From positions 1,130,707 through 1,194,706 of the forward strand of contig NZ_LMEP01000012.1 of assembly GCF_001426405.1 (NCBI RefSeq): DNA of 64,000 nt, written 5' to 3'. A program made the translations under genes and the position numbers. Positions 15,372 to 23,273 of the stretch are shown one piece after another. Source of the DNA: Streptomyces sp. Root1304 (GTDB lineage: Bacteria; Actinomycetota; Actinomycetes; Streptomycetales; Streptomycetaceae). The stretch's first letter is position 1; the number at the start of each line of letters is the position of its first letter. The notes under the pieces were generated by a model. It saw only the letters and a program-made list of their open reading frames with translations, did no database searches and was not told the origin of the DNA.

Positions 15372-16744
15372 TGTACCTCGCGACCACCGGTCGCCGCGGC
15401 GCGCCGCCCGCCCCCTCGGGGGTCCGGCGGCGCGTCCCCGGCACCGTCCTCGCCCTCGGCGCGGTCAGCCTCGTCACCGACGTCTCCTCGGAGATGGTGA
15501 CGGCCGTCCTGCCGCTCTACCTGGTCCTCGGACTCGGCCTGTCCCCCCTCCAGTTCGGCCTGCTCGACGGCCTCTCGACCGGTGCCACCGCACTCGTACG
15601 GCTCCTCGGCGGCGCCACCGCCGACCGTGGCGGCCGCCACAAGCAGATCGGCGGACTCGGGTACGCCCTCTCCGCCTGTTCCCGCCTCGGCCTCCTCCTC
15701 GCGGGCGGCGCGACCGGCTGGATCGCCGGTGCGATCACCGCCGACCGGCTCGGCAAGGGCGTCCGCACCGCCCCGCGCGACGCCCTCATCACCCTGCACA
15801 GCCCGCCCGAGGACCTGGGCCGCGCCTTCGGCACCCACCGCGCCATGGACACCACCGGCGCCCTCCTCGGCCCGCTGGCCGCCTTCGCCCTGCTGTGGGC
15901 GACGGCCGACGCGTACGACGCGGTCTTCGCCGTCAGCTTCTGCGTCGGGGCCTTCGGCGTCCTGCTCTGGGTGCTGCTCGTCCCCGGCCGGAACCGCGAG
16001 GCCGGGAACGGCGGGGCCCGGAACCGCGAGGCCCGGGACGCGGGACCGCGCGAAGGCCGGGGCGTACGGCCGGACATGGACGGCGGCGCACGGCCCGACG
16101 CCCAGGCGCCGCCACGCGCGCGTGGCGGGCTCCTCGCCGGGCTGCGCTCGCCCGCGTACCGGCGGATCGTGCTCTGCGCCGGACTCCTCGGAGCCGCCAC
16201 CGTCGGCGACTCCTTCCTCTACCTGCTGCTCCAGCGACGGCTCGACTTCGACGCCACCTGGTTCCCGTTCCTGCCGCTCGGCGCCGCCGCCGTCTATCTG
16301 CTGCTCGCCGTCCCGGCCGGCCGCCTCGCCGACCGCGTCGGCCGCCGCGGACCCCTCCTGTACGGCCACGGGGCCCTGCTCCTCGCCTACGGGCTGCTCC
16401 TGGCCCCGCTGCCCGACCCGGTGGTCCTGCTGGGCGTCCTCGCCCTGCTCGGGGTCTTCTACGCCACCACCGACGGCGTCCTCATGGCCCTGACCGGCCC
16501 CTTCCTGACCGAGGGACGGCAGGCGGGCGGCCTCGCGCTCGTCCAGACCGCCCAGGCGCTCGCCCGGCTCGGCGCCGCCGTCGCCTTCGGCGCCGTCTGG
16601 ACCGCGAGCGGCCCCGAGACCGCGCTCGTCGTGGCGCTCCTGGCCCTCGCGGTGGCCGTCGGCTGCTCCGCGCGCCTGCTGCCCAGGGGCCTCCCCGCCC
16701 CCTCCGGGCACCCCGTCCCCGAGCCCTCCGAGAGGACCGACTGA
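15371..16744 (+). CDS. MFS transporter
   Basis: This 457-residue membrane protein has about 12 predicted helices. The MFS signature after TM2 reads GGATADRGGRHK, and the equivalent in the second half is GRLADRVGRRGP. An unusually long, charged Arg/Gly/Glu central loop (~215-255) contains a repeated NREA motif. The start ATG overlaps the phosphatase stop (TGATG). Membership in an operon with a secreted phosphatase and a beta-propeller suggests uptake or export of a phosphatase-related solute. No substrate can be read from the sequence. Confidence 0.85.
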   Translation: MYLATTGRRGAPPAPSGVRRRVPGTVLALGAVSLVTDVSSEMVTAVLPLYLVLGLGLSPLQFGLLDGLSTGATALVRLLGGATADRGGRHKQIGGLGYALSACSRLGLLLAGGATGWIAGAITADRLGKGVRTAPRDALITLHSPPEDLGRAFGTHRAMDTTGALLGPLAAFALLWATADAYDAVFAVSFCVGAFGVLLWVLLVPGRNREAGNGGARNREARDAGPREGRGVRPDMDGGARPDAQAPPRARGGLLAGLRSPAYRRIVLCAGLLGAATVGDSFLYLLLQRRLDFDATWFPFLPLGAAAVYLLLAVPAGRLADRVGRRGPLLYGHGALLLAYGLLLAPLPDPVVLLGVLALLGVFYATTDGVLMALTGPFLTEGRQAGGLALVQTAQALARLGAAVAFGAVWTASGPETALVVALLALAVAVGCSARLLPRGLPAPSGHPVPEPSERTD

Positions 16745-16747
16745 CCC

Positions 16748-17743
16748 ATGCCCGCACTGACCGGCGCCCGCCCGTCCACCCGTACGCGCGTGTGGATCCT
16801 CGTCCTCGCACTGCTGCTGCTCGGCGGCGGAGCCACCGCCTACACCCTCCGGGCGGCCTCCGGACGCGAGGCCGCGGCCACCGGGACCGCCGATCCCGGC
16901 TTCACCCTCGACGCCGGCACCGGCGCGCTCTACACCCGGGACACCGCGAGCGGGCGCGTCGCGCGCGTGGACCCGTCCGCGCCCGGCGGCCGGGTGGTGG
17001 GCGGCCCCACCTGCGACCGCTTCCACGCGGCCGGCCGCACCGCGCTCTGCCTCCAGCGCAGGCCCGGCGTGCCGGCCCGTTCGTACGTCCTGGTGCTCGA
17101 CCGGCAGCTGCGCGAGGTGCGCCGCATCGGACTGCCGGGCATCCCCAGCCGGGCCCGGGTCTCCGCCTCGGGGAACATGCTGTCCTGGACGATGTTCGCG
17201 ACCGGCGACTCCTACGCCCGCTCGGCGTTCTCCACCCGCACCTCGATCCTCGACCTGCGCACCGGCTACCTGATCAAGAACATCGAACAGCTCCCGCTCA
17301 CCCTCGGCGGGCGCCGCTACCACGCCCCCGACGTCAACTACTGGGGCGTCAGCTTCGCCGCCGACGACAACCGCTTCTACGCCACCGTCGCGACGGCCGG
17401 CCGCACCCACCTCGTCGAGGGGGACATGCGGAACTGGTCGGCCCGGACCCTCCGCGAGAACGTCGAGTGCCCCTCGCTCTCCCCGGACGGCACCCGGATC
17501 GCCTTCAAGAAGCGGGTGTCCGACGGCCCGACCGAGCCGTGGCGGCTGTACGTGTACGACCTGGCCACCGGGCGCGAACACGCGGTCGCCGAGCCGCACG
17601 GCATCGACGACCAGGCGCTGTGGACGGGCCGGGACACCCTCGCGTACGGGTACGGCGGAGACGTGTGGTCGGTGCCGGCCGACGGGACGGGAGCCCCGCG
17701 CCGGCTGGCCCGCGGCGCCTCCTCCCCGACGGTGACGAACTGA
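16748..17743 (+). CDS. Membrane-anchored TolB-like beta-propeller protein
   Basis: This 331-residue protein has an N-terminal signal anchor at ~15-32 (VWILVLALLLLGGGATA). It is followed by an extracytoplasmic repeat domain with propeller-blade features, such as CPSLSPDGTRIAFKKR, WRLYVYDLATG, LWTGRDTLAYGY and DVWSVPADGTGAPRRLARG. It lies 3 nt after the MFS stop. TolB/WD40-like propellers usually act as binding scaffolds, so it may bind a partner or ligand for the operon's transporter and phosphatase. That role is inferred from context only. Confidence 0.75.
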   Translation: MPALTGARPSTRTRVWILVLALLLLGGGATAYTLRAASGREAAATGTADPGFTLDAGTGALYTRDTASGRVARVDPSAPGGRVVGGPTCDRFHAAGRTALCLQRRPGVPARSYVLVLDRQLREVRRIGLPGIPSRARVSASGNMLSWTMFATGDSYARSAFSTRTSILDLRTGYLIKNIEQLPLTLGGRRYHAPDVNYWGVSFAADDNRFYATVATAGRTHLVEGDMRNWSARTLRENVECPSLSPDGTRIAFKKRVSDGPTEPWRLYVYDLATGREHAVAEPHGIDDQALWTGRDTLAYGYGGDVWSVPADGTGAPRRLARGASSPTVTN

Positions 17744-17788
17744 CGGAGCGGTCCCCGCGGAGCCGGGCCGAGGTCCGCCTCCGCGTCA
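17741..17788. terminator. Imperfect bidirectional hairpin between convergent genes
   Basis: TGACGGAGCGG (from 17741, including the propeller stop) can pair with CCGCCTCCGCGTCA (ending 17788, including the MFS stop), with small bulges. Its position between convergent stops supports a shared terminator. Confidence 0.35.
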
Positions 17789-19087
17789 GGCCGCCTTCCG
17801 CAGCGAGCCGCGGAGCGCCAGCACCGCCATCGGCAGCAGCAGGCAGGCGGCGATGGCGTTGAGCGGGCCGTAGCCCAGCTTGGACACGATCAGACCGGCG
17901 GCGAGGCCGCCCACACCGGCGGCGGTGTTCATCACGAAGTCGGACACGCCCTGCACCGCCGCCCGCGAGGCCTGCGGCACCGAGTCAGTGAGCAGCGCCG
18001 AGCCGGACACCAGCCCCGCCGACCAGCCGAGTCCGAGCACGAAGAGGCCCAGGGCGGTCCGGCCGTGGCTGGGTCCCGCCGTGCCCGCGATCAGCGCCGC
18101 AGCGCCGATGAGCCCGACCGCGAGCCCGATCACGGACAGCCGGCCCAGCCGGTCGGACAGCCAGCCCATCAGCGGGGAGAAGGCGTACATGCCCGCGATG
18201 TGTCCGCTGATCACGAGTCCGATCAGCTGGATGTCCGCGCCGTGGTGGGTGAGCGCCACCGGGGTCATCGACATGATCGACACCATGGCGGTGTGCGAAC
18301 CGGCGACGGTGACCAGGGCGAGACGGGCCCGGGGGGACTCCCGTACGGCCCGCATACCGGCCCGCAGGGAGCGGTCCTCCGCCGCCTCGCCCGGCGTCCG
18401 GGCGTCGGCCAGCGCCCGCGCGGTGAGGAGCGGGTCGGGGCGCAGCAGGACGGCCACGACGACCGCGGCGACCACGAAGACACCGGCGGCCCAGACGAAC
18501 GGGCCCGCCGTGGCGGGTATGCCCAGGCCCGAGACGCTCCGCCCGGCGGGCGCGGCGATGTTCGGCCCGAGCACGGCGCCGATCGTGGTCGCCCACACGA
18601 CCGTGGAGATGGCCCTGGCCCTGCGGTCCGGTTCGGCCAGGTCGGCGGCGGCGAAGCGGGCGGCGAGGTTCGCGGAGGAACCGGCGCCGAAGCAGACGAG
18701 CCCGAGGAGCAGCAGGGGGAAGCTGTCCGCGACGGCCCCGAGCACCGCGACACCGGCGCCGAGCGCCCCGATCAGGTACGCGAGGACCAGCCCGGCCCGG
18801 CGTCCCCGCGAGGCCATCAGGGAGGCCAGCGGCATGGCGAGCAGCGCGGGACCGGCCACGGTCGCCGTGGACGCCAGCCCGGACATCGCCTCGGAGCCGC
18901 TGACGTCCCTGGCGAGGACGGCGGCGAGCGCGACACCGGTGGCGATGCCGAGACCCCCGAGGATCTGGGTGGCGATCAGCACGGCCTGGACGCGCCGCCG
19001 CAGCGCCGGCAGCTCGGCCTCGCCGACGAGGACGGACGGAGGTGGGGCGGGCAGGGTCGAGTCAGGGGCATCGGGGGTGTGGGTCAC
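17786..19087 (-). CDS. MFS transporter (drug-efflux-like)
   Basis: This 433-residue protein has 12 predicted membrane helices and MFS loop motifs (LMASRGRRAGL after TM2, MGWLSDRLGRLSV in the second half). A ~25-residue charged loop separates the halves. Substrate unknown; the general shape fits the multidrug or sugar-efflux groups. The start is a GTG (19087) with no visible RBS. A near-perfect 14-bp dyad covers the start codon (19085-19098), so the gene may be leaderless and repressed by a regulator encoded elsewhere. Confidence 0.85.
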   Translation of the reverse strand: MTHTPDAPDSTLPAPPPSVLVGEAELPALRRRVQAVLIATQILGGLGIATGVALAAVLARDVSGSEAMSGLASTATVAGPALLAMPLASLMASRGRRAGLVLAYLIGALGAGVAVLGAVADSFPLLLLGLVCFGAGSSANLAARFAAADLAEPDRRARAISTVVWATTIGAVLGPNIAAPAGRSVSGLGIPATAGPFVWAAGVFVVAAVVVAVLLRPDPLLTARALADARTPGEAAEDRSLRAGMRAVRESPRARLALVTVAGSHTAMVSIMSMTPVALTHHGADIQLIGLVISGHIAGMYAFSPLMGWLSDRLGRLSVIGLAVGLIGAAALIAGTAGPSHGRTALGLFVLGLGWSAGLVSGSALLTDSVPQASRAAVQGVSDFVMNTAAGVGGLAAGLIVSKLGYGPLNAIAACLLLPMAVLALRGSLRKAA

Positions 19088-19098
19088 TTACGTGAGTG
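19085..19098. promoter_or_regulatory. 14-bp near-perfect dyad overlapping the MFS start codon
   Basis: CACTTACGTGAGTG has six of seven base pairs symmetric about CG. It includes the GTG start of the MFS gene (minus strand). The position fits a repressor operator at a leaderless or very short leader transcript. Confidence 0.4.
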
Positions 19099-19120
19099 TG
19101 CCAGCCGTCCCATCTGATGG

Positions 19121-19233
19121 GAACGGCCACCCTTCCCGGACGCGGACGGCCGCCTTCCCCGACGTGGACCGCCACCCGTCCCCGACACGGACCGCCGCCT
19201 TCTCGACACGAACCGCCACCAGTCCCCGACGCG
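19121..19233 (+). repeat. Five imperfect 21-24-bp tandem repeats
   Basis: Units of the form GACSGCCRCC...CCCCGACRCG occur at 19121-19144, 19145-19166, 19167-19189, 19190-19210 and 19211-19233. They fill the space between the divergently placed MFS start and the ogt stop. No start codon or domain supports translation. Unit length near two helical turns would allow in-phase protein binding, but simple slippage is equally possible. Confidence 0.6.
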
Positions 19234-19244
19234 ACCGACCCCCG

Positions 19245-19811
19245 TCAGAACAGCGGTTCCGGCAGGACCCCCTCCAGGGCCAGCAGCTGCCGCTTGGTCT
19301 CCAGGCCGCCCCCGAACCCGCCGAGGCCCCCGTCGCTCTCCACCACCCGGTGGCACGGCACCACGACCGGCAGCGGGTTGGAGCCCATCGCCGCTCCCAC
19401 CGCCTGGGCCGCGCCCGGCTGCCCCACGCGTCTCGCCAGCTCGCCGTACCCGACGACCGTGCCGTACGGGACGCCCGCCGCCAGCTCGCGCAGCACCTGC
19501 CGGTTGAACCCGGCCGAGAGGCTCCAGTCCAGGGGCAGGTCGAGGGCGTCCGGCTCGCCCGCGAAGTACCGGTCGAGCCGTCGTATCGCCCCCGCGAGCA
19601 GTCCCGAGGCGCGCTCCACCGGCTCCGCGCCGAGCTGTCCCGCCAGACGGGCGAGCATCCGCTCGCGCCGCGCCGCGTCGGCGTGGAACTCGACCCGCAC
19701 GAGCCCCCGCCCGGTGGCGGCGAGGAACAGCGGCCCGATGCCGCTCTCCATGACCGTCCACTCCGCCGGCACGGCCCGTCCGCCGCCCGTCGCCCCCGCT
19801 TCGATGTCCAT
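19245..19811 (-). CDS. ogt: Methylated-DNA--protein-cysteine S-methyltransferase
   Basis: This 188-residue suicide repair protein transfers the alkyl group from O6-alkylguanine to its own cysteine. The active-site motif PCHRV has C153. The helix-turn-helix region contains the conserved RQVLRELAAGVPYGTVVGYGELARR (about 104-128) with Tyr and Arg needed for base flipping. AVGAAMGSNPLPVVV is also conserved. The ATG at 19811 is preferred over upstream in-frame codons because a damage-type promoter has its -10 only 7 nt before it, which implies a leaderless mRNA. Divergent from the MHYT gene. Confidence 0.93.
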   Translation of the reverse strand: MDIEAGATGGGRAVPAEWTVMESGIGPLFLAATGRGLVRVEFHADAARRERMLARLAGQLGAEPVERASGLLAGAIRRLDRYFAGEPDALDLPLDWSLSAGFNRQVLRELAAGVPYGTVVGYGELARRVGQPGAAQAVGAAMGSNPLPVVVPCHRVVESDGGLGGFGGGLETKRQLLALEGVLPEPLF

Positions 19812-19818
19812 GCCGCCC

Positions 19819-19841
19819 ACGGTACGACCCGCCACCGACAA
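19819..19841 (-). promoter_or_regulatory. PafBC/RecA-NDp-type promoter of ogt
   Basis: On the minus strand, TTGTCGGTG (19841-19833) is followed by 8 nt (GCGGGTCG) and TACCGT (19824-19819). It matches the RecA-independent damage consensus at every defined position. The ATG begins 7 nt after the -10, so transcription should start at or next to the start codon. Confidence 0.75.
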
Positions 19842-19852
19842 CCCGGTCGGAA

Positions 19853-19939
19853 ACGGTCCCGGGACCGTCTCCAAGATCACGGGCCGGTCTCGCTCCGGTC
19901 TCGCGACCGCCAAATCCCCGGGCACGTGGTCGCGCGACC
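19853..19939. promoter_or_regulatory. Two perfect dyads in the ogt-MHYT intergenic region
   Basis: ACGGTCCCGGGACCGT (19853-19868) and GGTCGCGCGACC (19928-19939) are perfect spacerless palindromes. The second is followed by a CATAATCT stretch (from 19950) that could hold the MHYT -10. No regulator can be assigned. Confidence 0.35.
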
Positions 19940-20031
19940 CCCCGCGCGCCATAATCTCGCCCCGGTAGCACTACCCAGCGGTACCGACTGTTTTCGGACG
20001 ACGTTGCACCAGGGGTGGAGGACACACGCTC

Positions 20032-20931
20032 ATGCAGGGCACGGTCGACGGATTCAGCTACGGGCTCGTCACACCGGTGGCCGCCTTTCTCATGGCCTGC
20101 CTCGGCGGCGCCCTCGGACTGAGGTGCACCACCCGGTCGCTCCGCCACCGCGACAGCTTCAAGGCGGGCTGGCTCGCCCTCGGCGCCACCTCGATCGGCA
20201 CCGGCATCTGGACCATGCACTTCATCGCGATGATGGGCTTCTCCGTCCAGCAGGCGCCCATCGACTACGACCGCCCCATCACCTTCGCCAGCCTGGGCGT
20301 CGCCGTCCTGATGGTCGGCATCGGCATCTTCATCGTCGGCTACCGGGGCGCGACCGCGCTCACCCTGGTCACCGGCGGCACCATCACCGGCCTCGGCGTC
20401 GCCACCATGCACTACCTCGGCATGGCCGGGATGCGCCTCCAGGGCCGCATCGAGTACGACACCCTCACCGTCGCCCTGTCCGTGGTGATCGCCGTCGTGG
20501 CCGCCACCGCGGCCCTCTGGGCGGCCGTCTCCATCCATGGATTTCTGGCCAGCCTCGGTGCCAGCCTCGTGATGGGAGTCGCCGTCAGTGGTATGCACTA
20601 CACCGCCATGGCCGCGGTCAGCGTCCACCTGCACGGCACCACGGCCTCGACCCGTACCGGCGACAACGCCGGCTCGCTGCTCCTGCCGATGCTGATCGGC
20701 CCGGCGGTCTTCCTCATCCTCGCCGCCGTCGTCGTCATGTTCGACCCGCTCCTGGTGATGGGCGACCCGGACTGGCAGGGGTCGCGGGCCCGGACCGTCC
20801 ACCGGCCGGGCGTGCCCGCCCCGCGCCATGTGCCCTCGTACGGCGAGCCCGCGAACTGGACGGCCCGCCCCGGTGCCCGCGGCGCCCGCAGGGCCGTCCC
20901 CAGGGGTGGCCACCGCTCCCAGGACTGGTGA
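20032..20931 (+). CDS. MHYT-domain integral membrane sensor protein
   Basis: This 299-residue protein has seven predicted membrane helices. The three MHYT repeats that define the family are visible as MHFIAM, MHYLGM and MHYTAM. The His and Met residues lie near the outer membrane face and are proposed to bind copper and sense O2, CO or NO. No GGDEF, EAL or kinase output domain is attached. Instead a ~60-residue basic, disordered cytoplasmic tail follows TM7, so any signal must pass through a partner. The ATG at 20032 follows GGTGGAGGACACACGCTC (GGAGG about 10 nt upstream). The stop is 40 nt before uvrB. Confidence 0.9.
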   Translation: MQGTVDGFSYGLVTPVAAFLMACLGGALGLRCTTRSLRHRDSFKAGWLALGATSIGTGIWTMHFIAMMGFSVQQAPIDYDRPITFASLGVAVLMVGIGIFIVGYRGATALTLVTGGTITGLGVATMHYLGMAGMRLQGRIEYDTLTVALSVVIAVVAATAALWAAVSIHGFLASLGASLVMGVAVSGMHYTAMAAVSVHLHGTTASTRTGDNAGSLLLPMLIGPAVFLILAAVVVMFDPLLVMGDPDWQGSRARTVHRPGVPAPRHVPSYGEPANWTARPGARGARRAVPRGGHRSQDW

Positions 20932-20943
20932 TCGGCACCCGAC

Positions 20944-20965
20944 TGTCAGTGGCGGGTCGTACGGT
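20944..20965 (+). promoter_or_regulatory. PafBC/RecA-NDp-type promoter of uvrB
   Basis: TGTCAGTG (20944-20951), 8 nt (GCGGGTCG), then TACGGT (20960-20965). The spacer is identical to that of the ogt promoter. Only 6 nt separate the -10 from the uvrB ATG at 20972, so the mRNA should be leaderless. Confidence 0.75.
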
Positions 20966-20971
20966 GGTTCC

Positions 20972-23110
20972 ATGCGGCCCGTTTCCAAGATCGAACGTTC
21001 GGTGGCGCCCTTCGAGGTCGTCAGTGAGTACAAGCCCAGCGGTGACCAGCCGGCGGCCATCGCCGACCTGGAGCGGCGCATCCGCGCGGGCGAGAAGGAC
21101 GTCGTGCTGCTCGGCGCCACCGGTACCGGCAAGTCGGCGACCACCGCCTGGATGATCGAGAAGCTCCAGCGCCCCACCCTCGTGATGGCGCCGAACAAGA
21201 CGCTGGCCGCCCAGCTGGCGAACGAGTTCCGGGAGCTCCTCCCGAACAACGCGGTGGAGTACTTCGTCTCGTACTACGACTACTACCAGCCCGAGGCGTA
21301 CGTCCCGCAGTCGGACACCTACATCGAGAAGGACTCCTCCATCAACGAGGAGGTGGAGCGGCTCCGCCACTCCGCGACGAACTCCCTGCTCACCCGCAGG
21401 GACGTCATCGTGGTGGCCTCCGTCTCCTGCATCTACGGCCTCGGCACGCCGCAGGAGTACGTGGACCGGATGGTCCCGCTCAAGGTCGGCGAGGAGATCG
21501 ACCGCGACCAGCTGCTGCGCCGCTTCGTCGACATCCAGTACACCCGCAACGACCTGGCGTTCACCCGCGGCACCTTCCGCGTCCGCGGCGACACCATCGA
21601 GATCTTCCCGGTGTACGAGGAGCTCGCCGTCCGCATCGAGATGTTCGGCGACGAGATCGAGGCCCTCTCCACCCTCCACCCGCTCACCGGCGAGATCATC
21701 AGCGAGGACCGCGAGCTGTACGTGTTCCCCGCCAGCCACTACGTCGCGGGCCCCGAGCGCATGGAGCGGGCGGTCAACGACATCGAGCGCGAGCTGGAGG
21801 TACGCCTCGCCGAACTCGACAAGCAGGGCAAGCACCTGGAGTCCCAGCGCCTGCGCATGCGGACCACGTACGACATCGAGATGATGCGGCAGATCGGTTC
21901 CTGCTCCGGCATCGAGAACTACTCGATGCACTTCGACGGCCGCGAGCCCGGCTCCGCCCCGAACACCCTCATCGACTACTTCCCCGAGGACTTCCTGCTC
22001 GTCATCGACGAGTCGCACGTGACCGTCCCGCAGATCGGCGCCATGTACGAGGGCGACGCCTCCCGCAAGCGGACCCTCGTCGACCACGGCTTCCGGCTCC
22101 CGTCCGCGCTCGACAACCGCCCGCTGAAGTGGGAGGAGTTCCAGGAGCGGATCGGCCAGACCGTCTACCTCTCCGCGACCCCCGGGACGTACGAACTGTC
22201 CCGAGGCGACGGCTTCGTCGAGCAGATCATCCGCCCCACCGGCCTCGTCGACCCCGAGGTCGTCGTCAAGCCCACCGAGGGCCAGATCGACGACCTGGTC
22301 CACGAGATCCGGCTGCGCACCGAGCGTGACGAGCGGGTCCTCGTCACCACCCTCACCAAGAAGATGGCCGAGGACCTCACCGACTACTTCCTGGAGCTCG
22401 GCATCCAGGTGCGCTATCTGCACAGCGACGTCGACACCCTCCGCCGCATCGAGCTGCTGCGCGAGCTGCGCGCCGGCGAGTACGACGTCCTCGTCGGCAT
22501 CAACCTCCTCCGCGAGGGCCTCGACCTGCCCGAGGTGTCGCTCGTCGCCATCCTCGACGCCGACAAGCAGGGCTTCCTGCGCTCCGGGACCTCCCTGATC
22601 CAGACGATCGGCCGCGCCGCCCGAAACGTCTCGGGCCAGGTCCACATGTACGCGGACCGGGTCACCCCCGCGATGGAGCAGGCCATCGAGGAGACCAACC
22701 GCCGCCGCGAGAAGCAGATCGCGTACAACACGGAGCACGGCATCGACCCGCAGCCGCTCCGCAAGAAGATCAACGACATCGTCGCGACCATCGCGCGCGA
22801 GGAGGTCGACACCGAGGAACTCCTCGGCTCCGGCTACCGCCAGGGCAAGGAGGGCAAGGGCGCCAAGGCACCCGTCCCCGCGCTCGCCGCGCACGGCGTC
22901 AAGGCCAAGGGCAAGGGCGGCAAGGCTGGTACGACCCTGGACCTCGGCGACCGGCCCGCCGCCGAACTGGCCGCGGTCATCGAGGAGATGACCGACCGGA
23001 TGCGCGCCGCCGCCGCCGACCTGCAGTTCGAGGTGGCGGCCAGGCTCCGCGACGAGGTGGGGGAGCTGAAGAAGGAACTGCGCCAGATGAAGGAGGCCGG
23101 ACTCGCCTGA
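20972..23110 (+). CDS. uvrB: UvrABC excinuclease subunit B
   Basis: This 712-residue damage-verification helicase of nucleotide excision repair takes damaged DNA from UvrA and then recruits UvrC. Walker A GATGTGKS is at 48-55. The beta-hairpin that threads DNA includes YYDYYQPEAYVP (~101-112). LLVIDESH is motif II, the helicase motifs end in QTIGRAARN, and a C-terminal UVR domain (~670-705) contacts UvrC. A Lys/Gly-rich insert lies at about 630-655 before the UVR domain. The ATG at 20972 is chosen because the protein aligns from MRPVSKIERSVAPF and the damage promoter ends 6 nt upstream. Confidence 0.98.
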   Translation: MRPVSKIERSVAPFEVVSEYKPSGDQPAAIADLERRIRAGEKDVVLLGATGTGKSATTAWMIEKLQRPTLVMAPNKTLAAQLANEFRELLPNNAVEYFVSYYDYYQPEAYVPQSDTYIEKDSSINEEVERLRHSATNSLLTRRDVIVVASVSCIYGLGTPQEYVDRMVPLKVGEEIDRDQLLRRFVDIQYTRNDLAFTRGTFRVRGDTIEIFPVYEELAVRIEMFGDEIEALSTLHPLTGEIISEDRELYVFPASHYVAGPERMERAVNDIERELEVRLAELDKQGKHLESQRLRMRTTYDIEMMRQIGSCSGIENYSMHFDGREPGSAPNTLIDYFPEDFLLVIDESHVTVPQIGAMYEGDASRKRTLVDHGFRLPSALDNRPLKWEEFQERIGQTVYLSATPGTYELSRGDGFVEQIIRPTGLVDPEVVVKPTEGQIDDLVHEIRLRTERDERVLVTTLTKKMAEDLTDYFLELGIQVRYLHSDVDTLRRIELLRELRAGEYDVLVGINLLREGLDLPEVSLVAILDADKQGFLRSGTSLIQTIGRAARNVSGQVHMYADRVTPAMEQAIEETNRRREKQIAYNTEHGIDPQPLRKKINDIVATIAREEVDTEELLGSGYRQGKEGKGAKAPVPALAAHGVKAKGKGGKAGTTLDLGDRPAAELAAVIEEMTDRMRAAAADLQFEVAARLRDEVGELKKELRQMKEAGLA

Positions 23111-23189
23111 CCGGGCGGGGACGGGCGCCCGCGGGCGGGCGGTCCGGTGTGTTGCAAGACCGACACAAAACCGGACCGCGCCTCCGCGC

Positions 23190-23211
23190 TGTCAGTGGCG
23201 CTGCGTAGGGT
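23190..23211 (+). promoter_or_regulatory. PafBC/RecA-NDp-type promoter of the terD gene
   Basis: TGTCAGTG (23190-23197), 8 nt (GCGCTGCG) and TAGGGT (23206-23211). Predicted start near 23218, giving a leader of ~55 nt with a GAGAGGGG RBS before the GTG at 23274. The match is as good as those of uvrB and uvrC. Confidence 0.65.
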
Positions 23212-23273
23212 GCTGGACAACCGCACGCACGGGAACAGCGGTCGCGGGGAACGCCAACGAGAGGGGCAGACGC

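Noticed and set aside
19121..19233. Possible CRISPR array
   Set aside because: Five contiguous degenerate 21-24-bp units have no spacers between them.
20730..22900. Long minus-strand frame over uvrB
   Set aside because: Val/Asp/Gly/Leu-rich mirror translation of uvrB with no homology signals.
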